Source: an uncultured Bryobacterales bacterium | Lineage (GTDB): Bacteria > Acidobacteriota > Terriglobia > Bryobacterales > UBA6623 | Direction: 5' to 3' | Assembly (NCBI GenBank): GCA_958295955.1 | Contig: OY282420.1 | Location: forward strand, 914,236-978,235 | Length of the DNA stretch: 64,000 bases | The notes under the pieces: generated by a model | The model's database searches: none | What the model was told of the DNA's origin: nothing | What the model saw: only the letters and a program-made list of their open reading frames with translations | Part shown: positions 28,401-36,765 of the stretch, piece after piece | How positions within the stretch are numbered: position 1 is the first letter of the stretch | How the letters are laid out: the number at the start of each line of letters is the position of its first letter | Program-made: the position numbers and the translations under genes

Positions 28401-28813
28401 TCCGCCAGGGACTGCCTTACAACGTGGTCGTTCCCGGAGATCTGGCCAATATCTTCAACGCGGGCACCTACCTGCGGCCGAACCTCGTGGGCGACCCGCG
28501 GAAAAGCAACCCGACTCCCGAACAGTGGATCAACCCGGATGCGTTCGCCGCGCCGAGCAATTTCACCTTCGGGAACATGGGGCGCAACACTCTGCGGCCC
28601 GACGCGGTTTACCGCTTCGATTTGTCGCTTTTCCGCCGCTTCCCGATCACGGAACGGGCGCAATTCGAAATCCGGCTGGAGACATTCAACGCCTTCAACT
28701 CGACGATGTTCGAAGCGCCGCAGTTCAATCTGGCTAATCCGCGGTTCGGACTCGTGACCAACGTTCAGGTTCCGCCAAGAGAAATCCAACTCGGCGCGAA
28801 GATTATCTTCTAA
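25478..28813 (+). CDS. TonB-dependent receptor with carboxypeptidase-regulatory domain (Oar-like)
   Basis: 1111 residues. A signal peptide (1-23) precedes a CarboxypepD_reg-like domain (about 24-110: GINGTVTDPQGSVIPGAELTLTN), a plug domain (about 130-260, with LPLNGRNFTQMLMLNPG and GSGGTVNVVTKSGTNELHG) and a long beta-barrel ending in an aromatic C-terminus (IQLGAKIIF). Such Oar-like outer-membrane proteins are very abundant in Acidobacteriota and import large nutrients or act in surface functions, powered by TonB. The start follows a perfect AGGAGG at 25467-25472. No SusD partner is adjacent, so the ligand is unknown. Confidence 0.93.
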   Translation: MKKSAFRAAAAALLLLAPALCRGQVSTAGINGTVTDPQGSVIPGAELTLTNVETGIVTRSETTATGLYRFQNIQVGRYTLQASAEGFSTQRLEEFTLTVNQQTTLDFALEVGAVTETVEVQAAAVQLQSSSAELGQQVEEKQVRDLPLNGRNFTQMLMLNPGTVMVRPRGSQSLSYTRPVGEAANPSVNGQNNRTNVFMLDGVANFETFGNAYAVPPILDAIQEFKVQSHNDQAETAMGSGGTVNVVTKSGTNELHGTVWYFHKNDAFNARQFNLSKVNPFKQHQYGATAGGPIVRNKTFFFGAFQGYRFTRPAQQFYNVPSAAMLGGDFQDVGRDIFDPASTRVGAGGVFVRDQFANNRIPSGRIDQSMVDYLRLTNLPQPKQTARMGFNAVDTRNNTIDQEEWQVKVDHQFSARDMVWFRFSQLDQRNNNTGGREGLVLARGQQAVNMAASWVHIVDPTSTFQVQFGRSYSDIPSNREFLDIDAESVAQQVGIPSGILQYRDGPVLSGISADAYFGGTPIISTNRPADNWQLKGSFSKIVGNHTFKVGVDFMKATMRRTQASHGSSFAQFETADLQNTAATGDSVASLLLNAVNRSSRRNILESLRFAGNLGIFVQDSWKVSQKLTVNLGMRFDRAWVPQYGTEEDGNIFTGNANTDTGQYGILLTPGPCAQVGGAPCIPTADGSLPENVFSVNGGTLIPGRGNMLGPRVGIAYRINDKTTVRTSGGIVYDNWAGIYQSARGIGGNWPDVSVTRFGNLNSPTASNLFPGVDAFDPSLGQSDVPAPTPFNTQWWFVDPEFEQAYSMQWNFGVQHQLADATVVELNYVGSGGRDLSLGGRRNTAVTPGPGDPQDRMRFPYMRPTFFEKSIGRNNYHSLQFSLKRSFSAGLAATIAYTYGKSIDIGCSGFFGTEGCSIQNEYDLNSQRSISSNDITHNFVMSYVYELPFGKGAMDTGSPGLNAIVSGWQFNGLINFRQGLPYNVVVPGDLANIFNAGTYLRPNLVGDPRKSNPTPEQWINPDAFAAPSNFTFGNMGRNTLRPDAVYRFDLSLFRRFPITERAQFEIRLETFNAFNSTMFEAPQFNLANPRFGLVTNVQVPPREIQLGAKIIF

Positions 28814-28842
28814 GGTCCGCGCACGGGAAACCGGTTTTGCAA

Positions 28843-28870
28843 GCGGTCGGGACGGATTTGCCCCGACCGC
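28843..28870 (+). terminator. Hairpin after the TonB receptor gene
   Basis: A perfect 9-bp stem, GCGGTCGGG with CCCGACCGC, encloses a 10-nt loop 30 bp after the stop. No T-run is present. Confidence 0.4.
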
Positions 28871-28904
28871 GGTTCGAGTGCGTCAAGACCGGCGCGCCCG
28901 CCGC

Positions 28905-28910
28905 TAAAAT
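28905..28910 (+). promoter_or_regulatory. -10 element TAAAAT, near-leaderless
   Basis: CGC-TAAAAT ends 7 nt before the ATG at 28918. It supports that start over the longer frame from 28837. Confidence 0.5.
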
Positions 28911-28917
28911 ACGAGCA

Positions 28918-30654
28918 ATGGCGCGCCGCATGCGGTTGGGGGCCGTTGCCGCTTTTTACTGCCTGTGTCCGCTTGCCGCAATCGGGGCCGCGGAATGCCG
29001 GGGGCCGCGCGAGCTTATGGCGGCCGCGGCCGACCGGCCCGGCGAAGCCGCGCACGCGAGATTGGCGAAGTGGTTCGAGCGGAACGGCAAGCTCGACTGC
29101 GCGCTGGCGTCTTTTCAAGCGGCGGCGGCCATGAACCCCAAGTCCGCAACCGCGCTGGAAAACGTCTCGCTCACGCTGCGGGCGCTGGGCCGCGAGACCG
29201 AGGCGGTGGAGTTGCTGCGCCGCGCAGTTTCGCTGGCGCCGGCAGACCTTCCCCTGCGTTTCTCGCTGGCGGAAACGCTGTATGCAATGGCCGAAGGCGC
29301 GGCGGCAATCGAGGTCTTGCGCAACGCGGTCGAGCGATTTCCCCACTCCGCCCAAGCCCATCTGAGTCTGGGCATCGTCCTGGCCCGCCAGGGCCGCCCC
29401 GCCGCGGCGCGAGAGTCGTTGGAGCAGGCGCTGAAGCTCGACCCTTCCCTGGAGGAAGCGCCGCTGCGCTACCGCTTGGCGTCCGCTCTGATCAAGGCCG
29501 GACAGCGCGGCGCGGCCCGGCGCGAGCTCGAGACCGCCATCGCCCAACAGCCGGAGTTCGTTCCCGCGCTCATCGATCTGGGCGTGCTCGAGCAAGAGCA
29601 AGGAGCATTCGCCGCGGCGGAGCGCCGCTTCCGGCAGGCGCTGGAGGCCGCGCCGCAAGCGACGGTCGCGCAAGTCAACCTTGCCCTGACGCTGGCCTCG
29701 CAAGAGCGTTTCGCCGAAGCGGAGCGCATTCTGGCCGCCGCCCGCCGCAGCGCACCGCAAAATCCCGACGTGCTCGCCGCTTTGGGGATGACGCTCACGC
29801 GCCTGCAGCGGTTCGACGACGCGATCGCCGTCTTCGAGCAACTGGCGGCGGTCGAGCCGCAGTCCGCCCGGGCGCGCCTGAGCCTGGGCGCGGCGCTGGC
29901 GGACCGCGCGCGCCACGACGAGGCCCTGCCCCATCTGCAGCGCGCCGCCGCTCTCGATCCTTCAGCGGCCCAAGCCCACTACAGTCTGGGGCGCGCCCTG
30001 CACGAGCTGCGCCGCAACGAGGAGGCGCGGGAAGCTCTGCTGCGGGCGTGCGCAATCGACCCGGTCCACGTTGCGGCAAGAGTCCTGCTCGGCGCTGCCG
30101 AGAACGCGCTGGAAAACCCGTCGGACGCCTTGACGCAGTTGATGCGGGCGCTGGAGATCGATCCCCAAAACGTCCCCGCCCTGCGCGAGTCGGCCCAGGC
30201 GCTGCTCGCTCTCGGCCGGACGGAGCAGGCGCTTGTCCAACTCAAAAAGGCGGTCCGCATCGATCCGGCCGACACGCAGGCGCGGTACATGCTGACGCGC
30301 GCGCTTTTCGCCCGCGGCGCCCGCGCCGAGGCAAGTCTCGAAAGCGCCAGGCTGCGCGAGATGAAGGCCGCGGAAGCCCGCGTCAACCGCGCCCGAGTGC
30401 TTTCGAACTTCGCGCTGGCCGCGGTGGAGCAGCAAGATTGGAGCCGCGCGCTCGACCAACTGGGGCAAGCTCTTGAAGTTTGCGGCGCATGCAAGATCAG
30501 GGCGGCCCTGCACAAGAACCTCGGACTGGTGAAGTCGCACGCGGGCGACCGGCCGGGAGCGATCGCCGAGTTGCGCGAAGCCGTCAAGCTCGCGCCCGGC
30601 GACCGCGACGCGCAGTACGCGCTGGAATTGCTCGCAAGACCGGCGCCGGAGTAG
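28918..30654 (+). CDS. Exported TPR-repeat protein
   Basis: 578 residues. An N-terminal hydrophobic stretch (GAVAAFYCLCPLAAIGAAE) looks like a signal peptide. Almost all the rest is about fifteen tandem TPR units with the pattern A-x-L-x-L-G-x-x-L, for example SAQAHLSLGIVLARQGRPAA, AQAHYSLGRALHELRRNEEA and DTQARYMLTRALFARGARAEA. It is a periplasmic or membrane-tethered scaffold without a catalytic domain. The longer frame from 28837 would place the signal peptide internally, so ATG 28918 is used. It sits between the TonB receptor and tRNA-Pro; its partner is unknown. Confidence 0.87.
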   Translation: MARRMRLGAVAAFYCLCPLAAIGAAECRGPRELMAAAADRPGEAAHARLAKWFERNGKLDCALASFQAAAAMNPKSATALENVSLTLRALGRETEAVELLRRAVSLAPADLPLRFSLAETLYAMAEGAAAIEVLRNAVERFPHSAQAHLSLGIVLARQGRPAAARESLEQALKLDPSLEEAPLRYRLASALIKAGQRGAARRELETAIAQQPEFVPALIDLGVLEQEQGAFAAAERRFRQALEAAPQATVAQVNLALTLASQERFAEAERILAAARRSAPQNPDVLAALGMTLTRLQRFDDAIAVFEQLAAVEPQSARARLSLGAALADRARHDEALPHLQRAAALDPSAAQAHYSLGRALHELRRNEEAREALLRACAIDPVHVAARVLLGAAENALENPSDALTQLMRALEIDPQNVPALRESAQALLALGRTEQALVQLKKAVRIDPADTQARYMLTRALFARGARAEASLESARLREMKAAEARVNRARVLSNFALAAVEQQDWSRALDQLGQALEVCGACKIRAALHKNLGLVKSHAGDRPGAIAELREAVKLAPGDRDAQYALELLARPAPE

Positions 30655-30683
30655 GCCGCCGCGGCCCGGAAAATACGGAAAAC

Positions 30684-30760
30684 TGGTCGGGCCGCCGAGA
30701 TTTGAACTCGGGACCTCTTCCACCCCAAGGAAGCGCGCTACCAGGCTGCGCTACGGCCCG
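30684..30760 (-). tRNA. tRNA-Pro (anticodon GGG)
   Basis: 77 nt including an encoded 3' CCA. The acceptor stem CGGGCCG pairs perfectly with CGGCCCG. The anticodon stem CTTCC/GGAAG frames the loop TTGGGGT with anticodon GGG, and the T arm contains GTTCAAATC. It is divergent from the Fur-family gene. Confidence 0.96.
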
Positions 30761-30769
30761 ACTCCTTTT

Positions 30770-30775
30770 AGTGTA
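30770..30775 (-). promoter_or_regulatory. -10 element TACACT for tRNA-Pro
   Basis: TACACT on the minus strand lies 9 nt before the mature tRNA 5' end, so the precursor would have almost no 5' leader. Confidence 0.4.
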
Positions 30776-30802
30776 CTTCCCGCCGCGGATGGAGCGCCGT
30801 GC

Positions 30803-30808
30803 TAACAT
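30803..30808 (+). promoter_or_regulatory. -10 element TAACAT for the Fur-family gene
   Basis: TGC-TAACAT ends 17 nt before the GTG at 30826; an AGAGG possible ribosome-binding site lies between. Confidence 0.4.
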
Positions 30809-30825
30809 AAAGAGGTTTTCGCACC

Positions 30826-31332
30826 GTGCCGGTTCCCGCCTCCAGCCTTCGCGAACCGCTCCGCCAACACGGCATCCGCCTGACGCGGCAGCGTGAGTTG
30901 CTTTTCGAAATCATCCACAACTCCCACCGGCATTTGAACGCGGATCAACTCTACGAGTTGGCCAAGAAGCGCGATCCCAAGATCAATCGCGTTACGGTCT
31001 ATCGCACACTCAAGCTGCTGAAGGAAGAGGGTCTGGTCGACGAGCTCGACCTGATGCACTACGAAAGCGACCACCACTACTACGAAACGCGGCTGAAGCG
31101 CGAGCATGCGCACCTGGTATGCCTCGGCTGCGGGTCGGTGATGGAATACTTCGGGAATCCCCTACAGCAAATCAAGCAGCAGATCGAAACGCAGTTCGGC
31201 TTCAAGGTCGAAGTCGCGCGCACCGAGGTGGGCGGGTACTGCGCCGATTGCCAACAGGGAGATCTGTACAAGGACGCGGCGCCGGAAGATGCCCGCGGCC
31301 TCGGCGACAAGCAGCAGGCCAACCGGGCTTAG
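30826..31332 (+). CDS. Fur-family transcriptional regulator
   Basis: 168 residues, GTG start. The N-terminal winged helix has GIRLTRQRELLFEII and NRVTVYRTLKLLKEEGLVDE; a dimerisation half follows with HHYYETRLKREHAHLVCLGCG and GYCADCQ. Cys99/Cys102 and Cys139/Cys142 make the structural zinc site. The family represses metal-uptake or peroxide-response genes when metal is bound; Fur, Zur and PerR cannot be told apart here. The FHA-GAF-SpoIIE gene starts 15 bp downstream and is probably co-transcribed. No clear Fur box is visible upstream. Confidence 0.9.
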   Translation: MPVPASSLREPLRQHGIRLTRQRELLFEIIHNSHRHLNADQLYELAKKRDPKINRVTVYRTLKLLKEEGLVDELDLMHYESDHHYYETRLKREHAHLVCLGCGSVMEYFGNPLQQIKQQIETQFGFKVEVARTEVGGYCADCQQGDLYKDAAPEDARGLGDKQQANRA

Positions 31333-31346
31333 GACTTTTCGCCGTC

Positions 31347-33035
31347 ATGGCGTCTCCTTCATCCGCAGCCGCCGGCCCCCCTGCCCGTGAAGAGTTGCTG
31401 CTCACGGTAAAGTCTCCTGCGGGCAAAACCGCCGAGGTGCGGGTTGACCGCAGTCCGTTCCGCATCGGCAGGCTGCAGGAGTGCGACCTGGTGCTGCGCG
31501 ACAGCCGCATCTCCCGCGCCCACGCGCAGATCCTGTTCGAAGACGGCGTCTATTTCATCGAAGACCGCGACAGCCGCCACGGCTTGCAGGTCAACGGCGG
31601 GAAGACCCGGCGCATCCGTCTCCGCGCCGGGGACCGCATTCGCTTCGGAGTCGAAGATTCGTTCGAGATTACCGTCGGCCGCGAGCGCGGCGTTTCGGCG
31701 CCGCTGCTCAAAAAAGTCGCTTCCATGCCGCAAGCCCCGGACCGCACCGGAAACCTGGGGCGGCTCTCGGCGGTGCTGGACGTGGCCCGCGCACTGGAAT
31801 CGTCGGGAACCGTCGACGACGTGCTGGAGGCCGCCGTCGATGCGGCGCTGACCGTAACCGGCGCCGACCGGGCGTTTCTGCTGCTCAAGGGCGCGGGCGA
31901 AGAGTTGGCCATCCGCGCTGCGCGGGACAAGCAAGGCGCCCCCCTCGATCCGTCGGAGTTGCGCGTGCCGCGGTCGTCGATCGCGGACGCACTGCACAAA
32001 AGACGCGATCCGCTCACCATGCCGGCGGACCGATCCCTGGACGAGACGGTCGACCCGGCGAGCCCGAACGCGGCGCCGGAGCCGCGCAGCGTGCTCTACG
32101 TGCCGTTGGTCAAGATCCGCATCGGCCAGGAACAAGAGACCAGCCTGCTTTCCACGAAGGACGACACGCTGGGCGCGCTCTACCTGGACAAGCGCGGTCC
32201 GGACGCGAACCTCGCCGAAGGCAACCGCGAGATCTTGCAATCGCTGGCGATCGAGATCTCCACAGTGCTCGAAAACGCGCGCCTGCTCGAGGTCCAGCGC
32301 GACAAGCACCGTCTCGAGCAGGAGCTTCGCTTCGCGCGCGACATCCAGCAAGCGCTGCTTCCGGCCGCGTTGCCGGAGGAGGGCCGGCTGACGGCTGCGG
32401 GCCACAGCGAAGCTTGCTTTCAGGTGGGCGGCGACTACTACGACGTCGTGCAAATTTCGCCCGATCGTTGGGGGGCGGTACTGGCCGACGTGTCGGGCAA
32501 AGGCGTTGCCGCCGCCCTGCTGGCGTCGCTGCTGCAAGGAGCGTTCTTTGCCGGCGCGGATGCCGATTCCAGCCTCTCGGAGGTCATCGGGCGCATCAAC
32601 CGCTACATCTGCGCGCGCTCCCGCCATGCCCGCTTCGCCACCGTGTTCGCCGTCACGGTCGATGCCGGCGGACTCGCCAAATGGGTGAGCGCCGGGCACT
32701 GTCCTACGCTGCTGGTGCGCAAGGACGGCGCTATCCAGTGGTTGAAGCCGAAGAGCTTTCCGCTCGGCTTATTTGCCGACGCGGAGTTCGAAGAAAGCGA
32801 GCTCCTCCTCTCCGCCGGCGACAAGCTGGTCATCTACAGCGACGGCGTTTCGGAAGCGAACAACCGGTCGCATGCGCAGTTCGGAGAAGAACGGCTGCGC
32901 CGGGCCGCAGGCGAGAACGCGGCGGCCGGGCCGCAGCAGCTTTTCGAGGCTCTACTCAAAGAGATACAAGAATTTACCCAAGGAGCGCAGCAAAACGACG
33001 ATCTGACCCTGCTGGTCCTCGGCTACCGCGGCTGA
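31347..33035 (+). CDS. FHA-GAF-SpoIIE (PP2C-type) serine phosphatase
   Basis: 562 residues. An FHA domain (about 20-95: FRIGRLQECDLVLRDSRISRAHAQI) binds phosphothreonine peptides. A GAF domain (about 130-300) senses a small ligand. A SpoIIE/PP2C-like phosphatase (about 335-560) has the metal-binding DYYDVVQIS, ADVSGKGVAAAL and QQNDDLTLLVL motifs. This layout is typical of regulators in partner-switching or stress pathways, dephosphorylating anti-sigma-factor antagonists. No cognate STAS or kinase gene is next to it. ATG 31347 is used because the frame from 31119 overlaps the Fur-family gene. Confidence 0.9.
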   Translation: MASPSSAAAGPPAREELLLTVKSPAGKTAEVRVDRSPFRIGRLQECDLVLRDSRISRAHAQILFEDGVYFIEDRDSRHGLQVNGGKTRRIRLRAGDRIRFGVEDSFEITVGRERGVSAPLLKKVASMPQAPDRTGNLGRLSAVLDVARALESSGTVDDVLEAAVDAALTVTGADRAFLLLKGAGEELAIRAARDKQGAPLDPSELRVPRSSIADALHKRRDPLTMPADRSLDETVDPASPNAAPEPRSVLYVPLVKIRIGQEQETSLLSTKDDTLGALYLDKRGPDANLAEGNREILQSLAIEISTVLENARLLEVQRDKHRLEQELRFARDIQQALLPAALPEEGRLTAAGHSEACFQVGGDYYDVVQISPDRWGAVLADVSGKGVAAALLASLLQGAFFAGADADSSLSEVIGRINRYICARSRHARFATVFAVTVDAGGLAKWVSAGHCPTLLVRKDGAIQWLKPKSFPLGLFADAEFEESELLLSAGDKLVIYSDGVSEANNRSHAQFGEERLRRAAGENAAAGPQQLFEALLKEIQEFTQGAQQNDDLTLLVLGYRG

Positions 33036-33096
33036 AAAGCAATCGAGCGCAGCGGAATCGCGAACCGCGTTGCTTGCGCCGCCGCCGTATAAAAAT

Positions 33097-34695
33097 CTAC
33101 GCCTCCTCGACCCATACCGGGCTCGACCAGGCCAATTCGCCGTTCGCCTCGAACACTCTGACGTAGTACCAGTCGGTCTGCGCTCCGTCGCCTTCGTCCT
33201 CGACGGCGAACGACGTTTCCCAGTTTTCATTGAAGACTACGCGGTGGAGCATCGCCGATTCCCAAGGGAACGGCCGCGTAAACAGCATTTCGTTCGATTC
33301 GTTCAACTCGGCGAGAGTTTGCGTGAGCGAGCACTTCGTCGGTTTGAGGCAACTCACGGTCACGCGGGTATCGGGGCCGCCCCGGATGCGCATCGCCAAT
33401 GCCTTCTGCGAATAGTCGTCGACCATCTGCTTGAGCGCGGTGTAGGATTGCACGCGGACCGAGCGCTCGTCGTGCGTAACGATCTTGTCCCGGCGGAATT
33501 CGTCGAGCGGCCCGGAAGTGAAGCACGGGTGGAAGCCATCGATACGGCCGCCTTGGACGTCTATCGTGAAGTCCCAGTCCGCCGTGCCGCCCCAACCGAG
33601 CGCGGGCCACGGCCCCCAACCGTACTCGAAGCGCAGCGCCACCGGGTTCGCCCAACTGCGCTCGGTCGGTTGGCGGTCGACCGGAAAATCACGGTGGATG
33701 ACGCGCCCGTTCTTGACGACCTCGACGCGGTCGACCAAGTCCCAGCCGCGGACGCGGGCGCGAATGACGCGCTTGCGGGCGTAGGGCGCCTCCTGACCCA
33801 TCATTTTACCGTTGACGAAGAAATCGAGCTCGATGCGGTCGCCCGTGACCGCATAGGTGCGGCGGTTGCGAAACGCGTCGAACAGCGCCTCGCGGGTCAA
33901 CTCGGCCGCCTTCACCACCGCCAGCCCTTCCCGGTAGCCGCCCGGATAACCCAAATGGTCGTCGGTCGAGGCGATGACCCCAAAACGGTGGCCTTCGTTG
34001 AGGTAGTGCTGCAGCGTGTGCCGGGTCCAACGACCGCCTTCGGTGTGGCGTTTATAGGGATGGGGGGCGCGGTCGTGCTCGGCGCAGCCCCATTCGGAAT
34101 GTATTTCCAAAAACGGGGAAACCTGCGGGTCGATGCTCGCCGAGGCGATGCCGCGGTGACCGAGCCGGTTCGCCGGGTGGTGCGGAACCAGGATGCAACC
34201 TCTTTTCTTGGCAAACGCCTGCAACTCTGCGAGATCTTCGATCAGCTCGTAGTCGCCCTGCAAATCGGGAAACAGGATATGATAGTCGCCTTCCGCCGCG
34301 CCGTGGCGTTCGTACCCCAGGATCGTGACGAACGAGCCCGGCTGGTCGTACTCGCGCGCATGGCGCACGACATCGGGCCAGCGGTGCTTGGCGACGGCGA
34401 ACCCATTCTTCCACTTGTGCTCGATCTTGCCGTCGTATTCGCCGACGTCCGGCCAATAAGAATGCGGAGTGAAAGCATAGAAATCCAGGTGGTTGCGGGC
34501 AATCTCGAACGCGCGCTCCAGCGTCCCTTGCGCGTAACCGACTTGATTATGGTTGTGCAGGTCGCCGAAAAAGTTCTTGTATTCGGGGGGCGCCGGCGCT
34601 TGCGCCGCGGATACGGGCGCCGCAGCCAGAGCGGCGCCCGTGCCCGAAACGGCGCAGCGGCGGATCATGTCTCGTCGAGAAATTCCATCAGTCAT
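33097..34695 (-). CDS. Tat-exported PHP-like metal-dependent protein (DUF3604 family)
   Basis: 532 residues. A twin-arginine signal (SRRDMIRR, then an Ala-rich stretch to about 33) indicates folded export. The mature part begins FFGDLHNHNQVGY, the first metal-binding motif of PHP-type hydrolases, followed by FYAFTPHSYWPD, LVPHHPANRLG and IASTDDHLGYPGG, all consistent with DUF3604. The family is a predicted periplasmic metal-dependent hydrolase with no firmly known substrate. ATG 34695 is chosen because the Tat motif begins there and TACAAT ends 9 nt upstream; the frame continues 34 codons further without a signal. Confidence 0.82.
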   Translation of the reverse strand: MTDGISRRDMIRRCAVSGTGAALAAAPVSAAQAPAPPEYKNFFGDLHNHNQVGYAQGTLERAFEIARNHLDFYAFTPHSYWPDVGEYDGKIEHKWKNGFAVAKHRWPDVVRHAREYDQPGSFVTILGYERHGAAEGDYHILFPDLQGDYELIEDLAELQAFAKKRGCILVPHHPANRLGHRGIASASIDPQVSPFLEIHSEWGCAEHDRAPHPYKRHTEGGRWTRHTLQHYLNEGHRFGVIASTDDHLGYPGGYREGLAVVKAAELTREALFDAFRNRRTYAVTGDRIELDFFVNGKMMGQEAPYARKRVIRARVRGWDLVDRVEVVKNGRVIHRDFPVDRQPTERSWANPVALRFEYGWGPWPALGWGGTADWDFTIDVQGGRIDGFHPCFTSGPLDEFRRDKIVTHDERSVRVQSYTALKQMVDDYSQKALAMRIRGGPDTRVTVSCLKPTKCSLTQTLAELNESNEMLFTRPFPWESAMLHRVVFNENWETSFAVEDEGDGAQTDWYYVRVFEANGELAWSSPVWVEEA

Positions 34696-34704
34696 CGCGC
34701 GCTT

Positions 34705-34710
34705 ATTGTA
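34705..34710 (-). promoter_or_regulatory. -10 element TACAAT, near-leaderless
   Basis: The minus strand reads CGC-TACAAT, ending 9 nt before the ATG at 34695. Confidence 0.5.
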
Positions 34711-34772
34711 GCGGTACGGCGATGCCGGGGCGGACATGCTCCCGCGAGTGCGGTTTACTGAAAGAGCGAACC

Positions 34773-35675
34773 ATGACTGCGAAACTCCTTGCGCCAACGA
34801 TAGCGGTCGTCATGCTGGTCTCGCCGGGCTGCTCGATCAAAAAATTCGCGGTGCGCCAAGTCGGCGACGCCTTGTCCTCCGGGCCTTCGGTTTACGAGAC
34901 CGACTCCGATATCGAGCTCGTCGAAGGCGCCCTGCCGTTTGGTCTGAAGCTGGTGGAAAGCCTGCTCGCCGAAACCCCGAATCATCGCGGGCTGCTGCTG
35001 ACCGCCGCGCGCGGATTCGTGCTCTATTCCCTTGCCTACGTCGATTTTCCGGCGGAGGTTGCGCTCGACGAGGACTTGGACCGGGGCAAAGCGGGCCGCG
35101 CGCGCGCCGGCCGGCTGTATGCGCGCGCACTCGGCTATGCGCTGAGGGCGCTCGACCGCCGCTATCCCGACTACGGCGACCGACTCGGCCAAGACCCCGA
35201 AGCGACCGCAGCGCAGGTTACGGCCGGGGACATCGACCTGCTCTATTGGGCGAGCGCGGCATTGGGGCTGGCGATCGGCATCGACCCCACCGACCCGGAA
35301 ATGGTGGTGCGGCTGCCCGAGGTCGAAGCCATGATCGACCGCGCTCTCGAGCTCGACGAGGCATGGGACGAGGGATCGCTGCACGAAATCCGCCTGGCGC
35401 TCGACGCGGCGAAACCCGGCGGCGGCGATCCCGCGTCTATCAAAGAGAGCTATGAGCGAGCGCTGGCGCTTTCCACCGGCAAACGGGCCGGCCTTTACCT
35501 CAGTTACGCCGAGGCGGTCGCCGTTCCGGCTCAAGACCGCGCTCTGTTTGAAACAATGATTGCCAAAGCCCTCGCCGTGGATGCCGACAAATATGAAAAT
35601 TACCGTCTTGTCAATGCCTTGGCGCAGCGGCGCGCCCGCTGGCTGCAATCTCGCATCGATGACTTGTTTTTCTAA
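34773..35675 (+). CDS. TRAP-transporter TatT-like TPR lipoprotein
   Basis: 300 residues with lipobox SPGC at Cys20. The helical body (LVEGALPFGLKLVESLLAETPNHRGLLLTAARGFVLYSLAYVDF, abbreviated; several TPR-like pairs; C-terminus LVNALAQRRARWLQSRIDDLFF) matches the TRAP-associated extracytoplasmic T component (TatT). Known TatT proteins form periplasmic trimers bound to a partner substrate-binding protein. Here that partner follows 15 bp downstream. No DctQ/DctM permease is present in the window. The frame runs up to 34722, but the lipoprotein signal fixes the start at 34773. Confidence 0.85.
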   Translation: MTAKLLAPTIAVVMLVSPGCSIKKFAVRQVGDALSSGPSVYETDSDIELVEGALPFGLKLVESLLAETPNHRGLLLTAARGFVLYSLAYVDFPAEVALDEDLDRGKAGRARAGRLYARALGYALRALDRRYPDYGDRLGQDPEATAAQVTAGDIDLLYWASAALGLAIGIDPTDPEMVVRLPEVEAMIDRALELDEAWDEGSLHEIRLALDAAKPGGGDPASIKESYERALALSTGKRAGLYLSYAEAVAVPAQDRALFETMIAKALAVDADKYENYRLVNALAQRRARWLQSRIDDLFF

Positions 35676-35690
35676 ACGGGAGCACTTCTG

Positions 35691-36710
35691 ATGAGCGCAC
35701 GGATTCGTTTCTTCGCCCTGCTTTTGGCGGTAGCAACCGTTTTCGGGGGCTGGAATTCGGCTACGGCCCAGCGGCGGCGCGGTCTCAAAATCAAGCTCGG
35801 CACCGTTGCTCCGAAAAACAGCGTCTGGCACGAAGTCCTTCTGCGCATGAGACAGGATTGGCGCGAAATCTCGGGCGGCGCCGTCGATCTGGTGATCTAT
35901 CCCGGCGGGGTTACCGGCGACGAGGAGACGATGCTGCGCAAGATGCGCTCGGGGCAGATACAAGCTGCGTTGATGTCGGGCGCCGGCATGTCTCACTTGG
36001 ACAAGAGCGTGAGCGCGCTGCAAGTCCCGCTCACGTTCGACTCCCTGGAAGAGTTCGACTACGTGCGGGAAAAGATGGAGCCCCAGCTCGAAGCCCGTAT
36101 CGAGGCCAAAAACTACAAAGTGCTGAATTGGGGCGAAGCCGGCTGGGCCCACCTTTTTGCAGTCAAACCGTTCAAAACGGTAGATGACCTGCGCAAGATG
36201 AAGCTCTACACCGGCAAGGGCGACGAAGATACGCTGCTGCTCTACGCCGAGCTCGGCTTCAACGTCATCCCCCTCGACTTGACCGAGTTGCAGACCGCCC
36301 TGGAGACTCGCCTGGTCGAGGCTTTCGCCGCTCCGCCGCTCGTCGCCGCCGGCTATCAGTGGTTCGGCTCGGCGAATTACATGCTCAGCGAACGTTTCTT
36401 GCCCATCGTCGGCGCCACGCTGATCGACAAGAAAGTCTGGGACCGGATCCCCGCGGAGCAACAGGAGCGGATGCTCGAGTCGGCCCGCCGGGCGGGCGCC
36501 GCCATTCAAGATGCCGTCCGCTCGAAAGGCGAGGAGGCGATCGCCAAAATGCAGGAGCACGGTCTCGTTGTGATCCCGGCCGATGCGGCGACGAAGGCCG
36601 CGTGGGCCGGGGCGGTCGAAGCAGCCTATCCGCAGATGCGCGACCGCTACGCGCCCGGCGACATGCTCGACGAAGTGCGCAGGTTGCGCGACGAATACCG
36701 CGCCCGTTAG
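35691..36710 (+). CDS. TRAP transporter substrate-binding protein (DctP/TatP-like)
   Basis: 339 residues with a signal peptide ending at SATAQ26. The mature protein has the DctP fold: LKIKLGTVAPKNSVWHEVL, a gap, GGVTGDEETMLRKMRSGQIQAA, then NWGEAGWAHLFAVKPFKTVDDLRKMKL and LQTALETRLVEAFAAPPL. It would bind an organic acid, possibly a hydrophobic ligand by analogy with TatP, in the periplasm. Together with the preceding TatT gene (15 bp apart) it forms a pair, but the DctQ/DctM membrane genes are missing nearby. The next gene downstream is an unrelated isomerase. Confidence 0.9.
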   Translation: MSARIRFFALLLAVATVFGGWNSATAQRRRGLKIKLGTVAPKNSVWHEVLLRMRQDWREISGGAVDLVIYPGGVTGDEETMLRKMRSGQIQAALMSGAGMSHLDKSVSALQVPLTFDSLEEFDYVREKMEPQLEARIEAKNYKVLNWGEAGWAHLFAVKPFKTVDDLRKMKLYTGKGDEDTLLLYAELGFNVIPLDLTELQTALETRLVEAFAAPPLVAAGYQWFGSANYMLSERFLPIVGATLIDKKVWDRIPAEQQERMLESARRAGAAIQDAVRSKGEEAIAKMQEHGLVVIPADAATKAAWAGAVEAAYPQMRDRYAPGDMLDEVRRLRDEYRAR

Positions 36711-36765
36711 GAGCGCCGCGATGGATGCCCGCTCGCCTTCCCCGGCAGTAAGATAGAGGGCAGCC

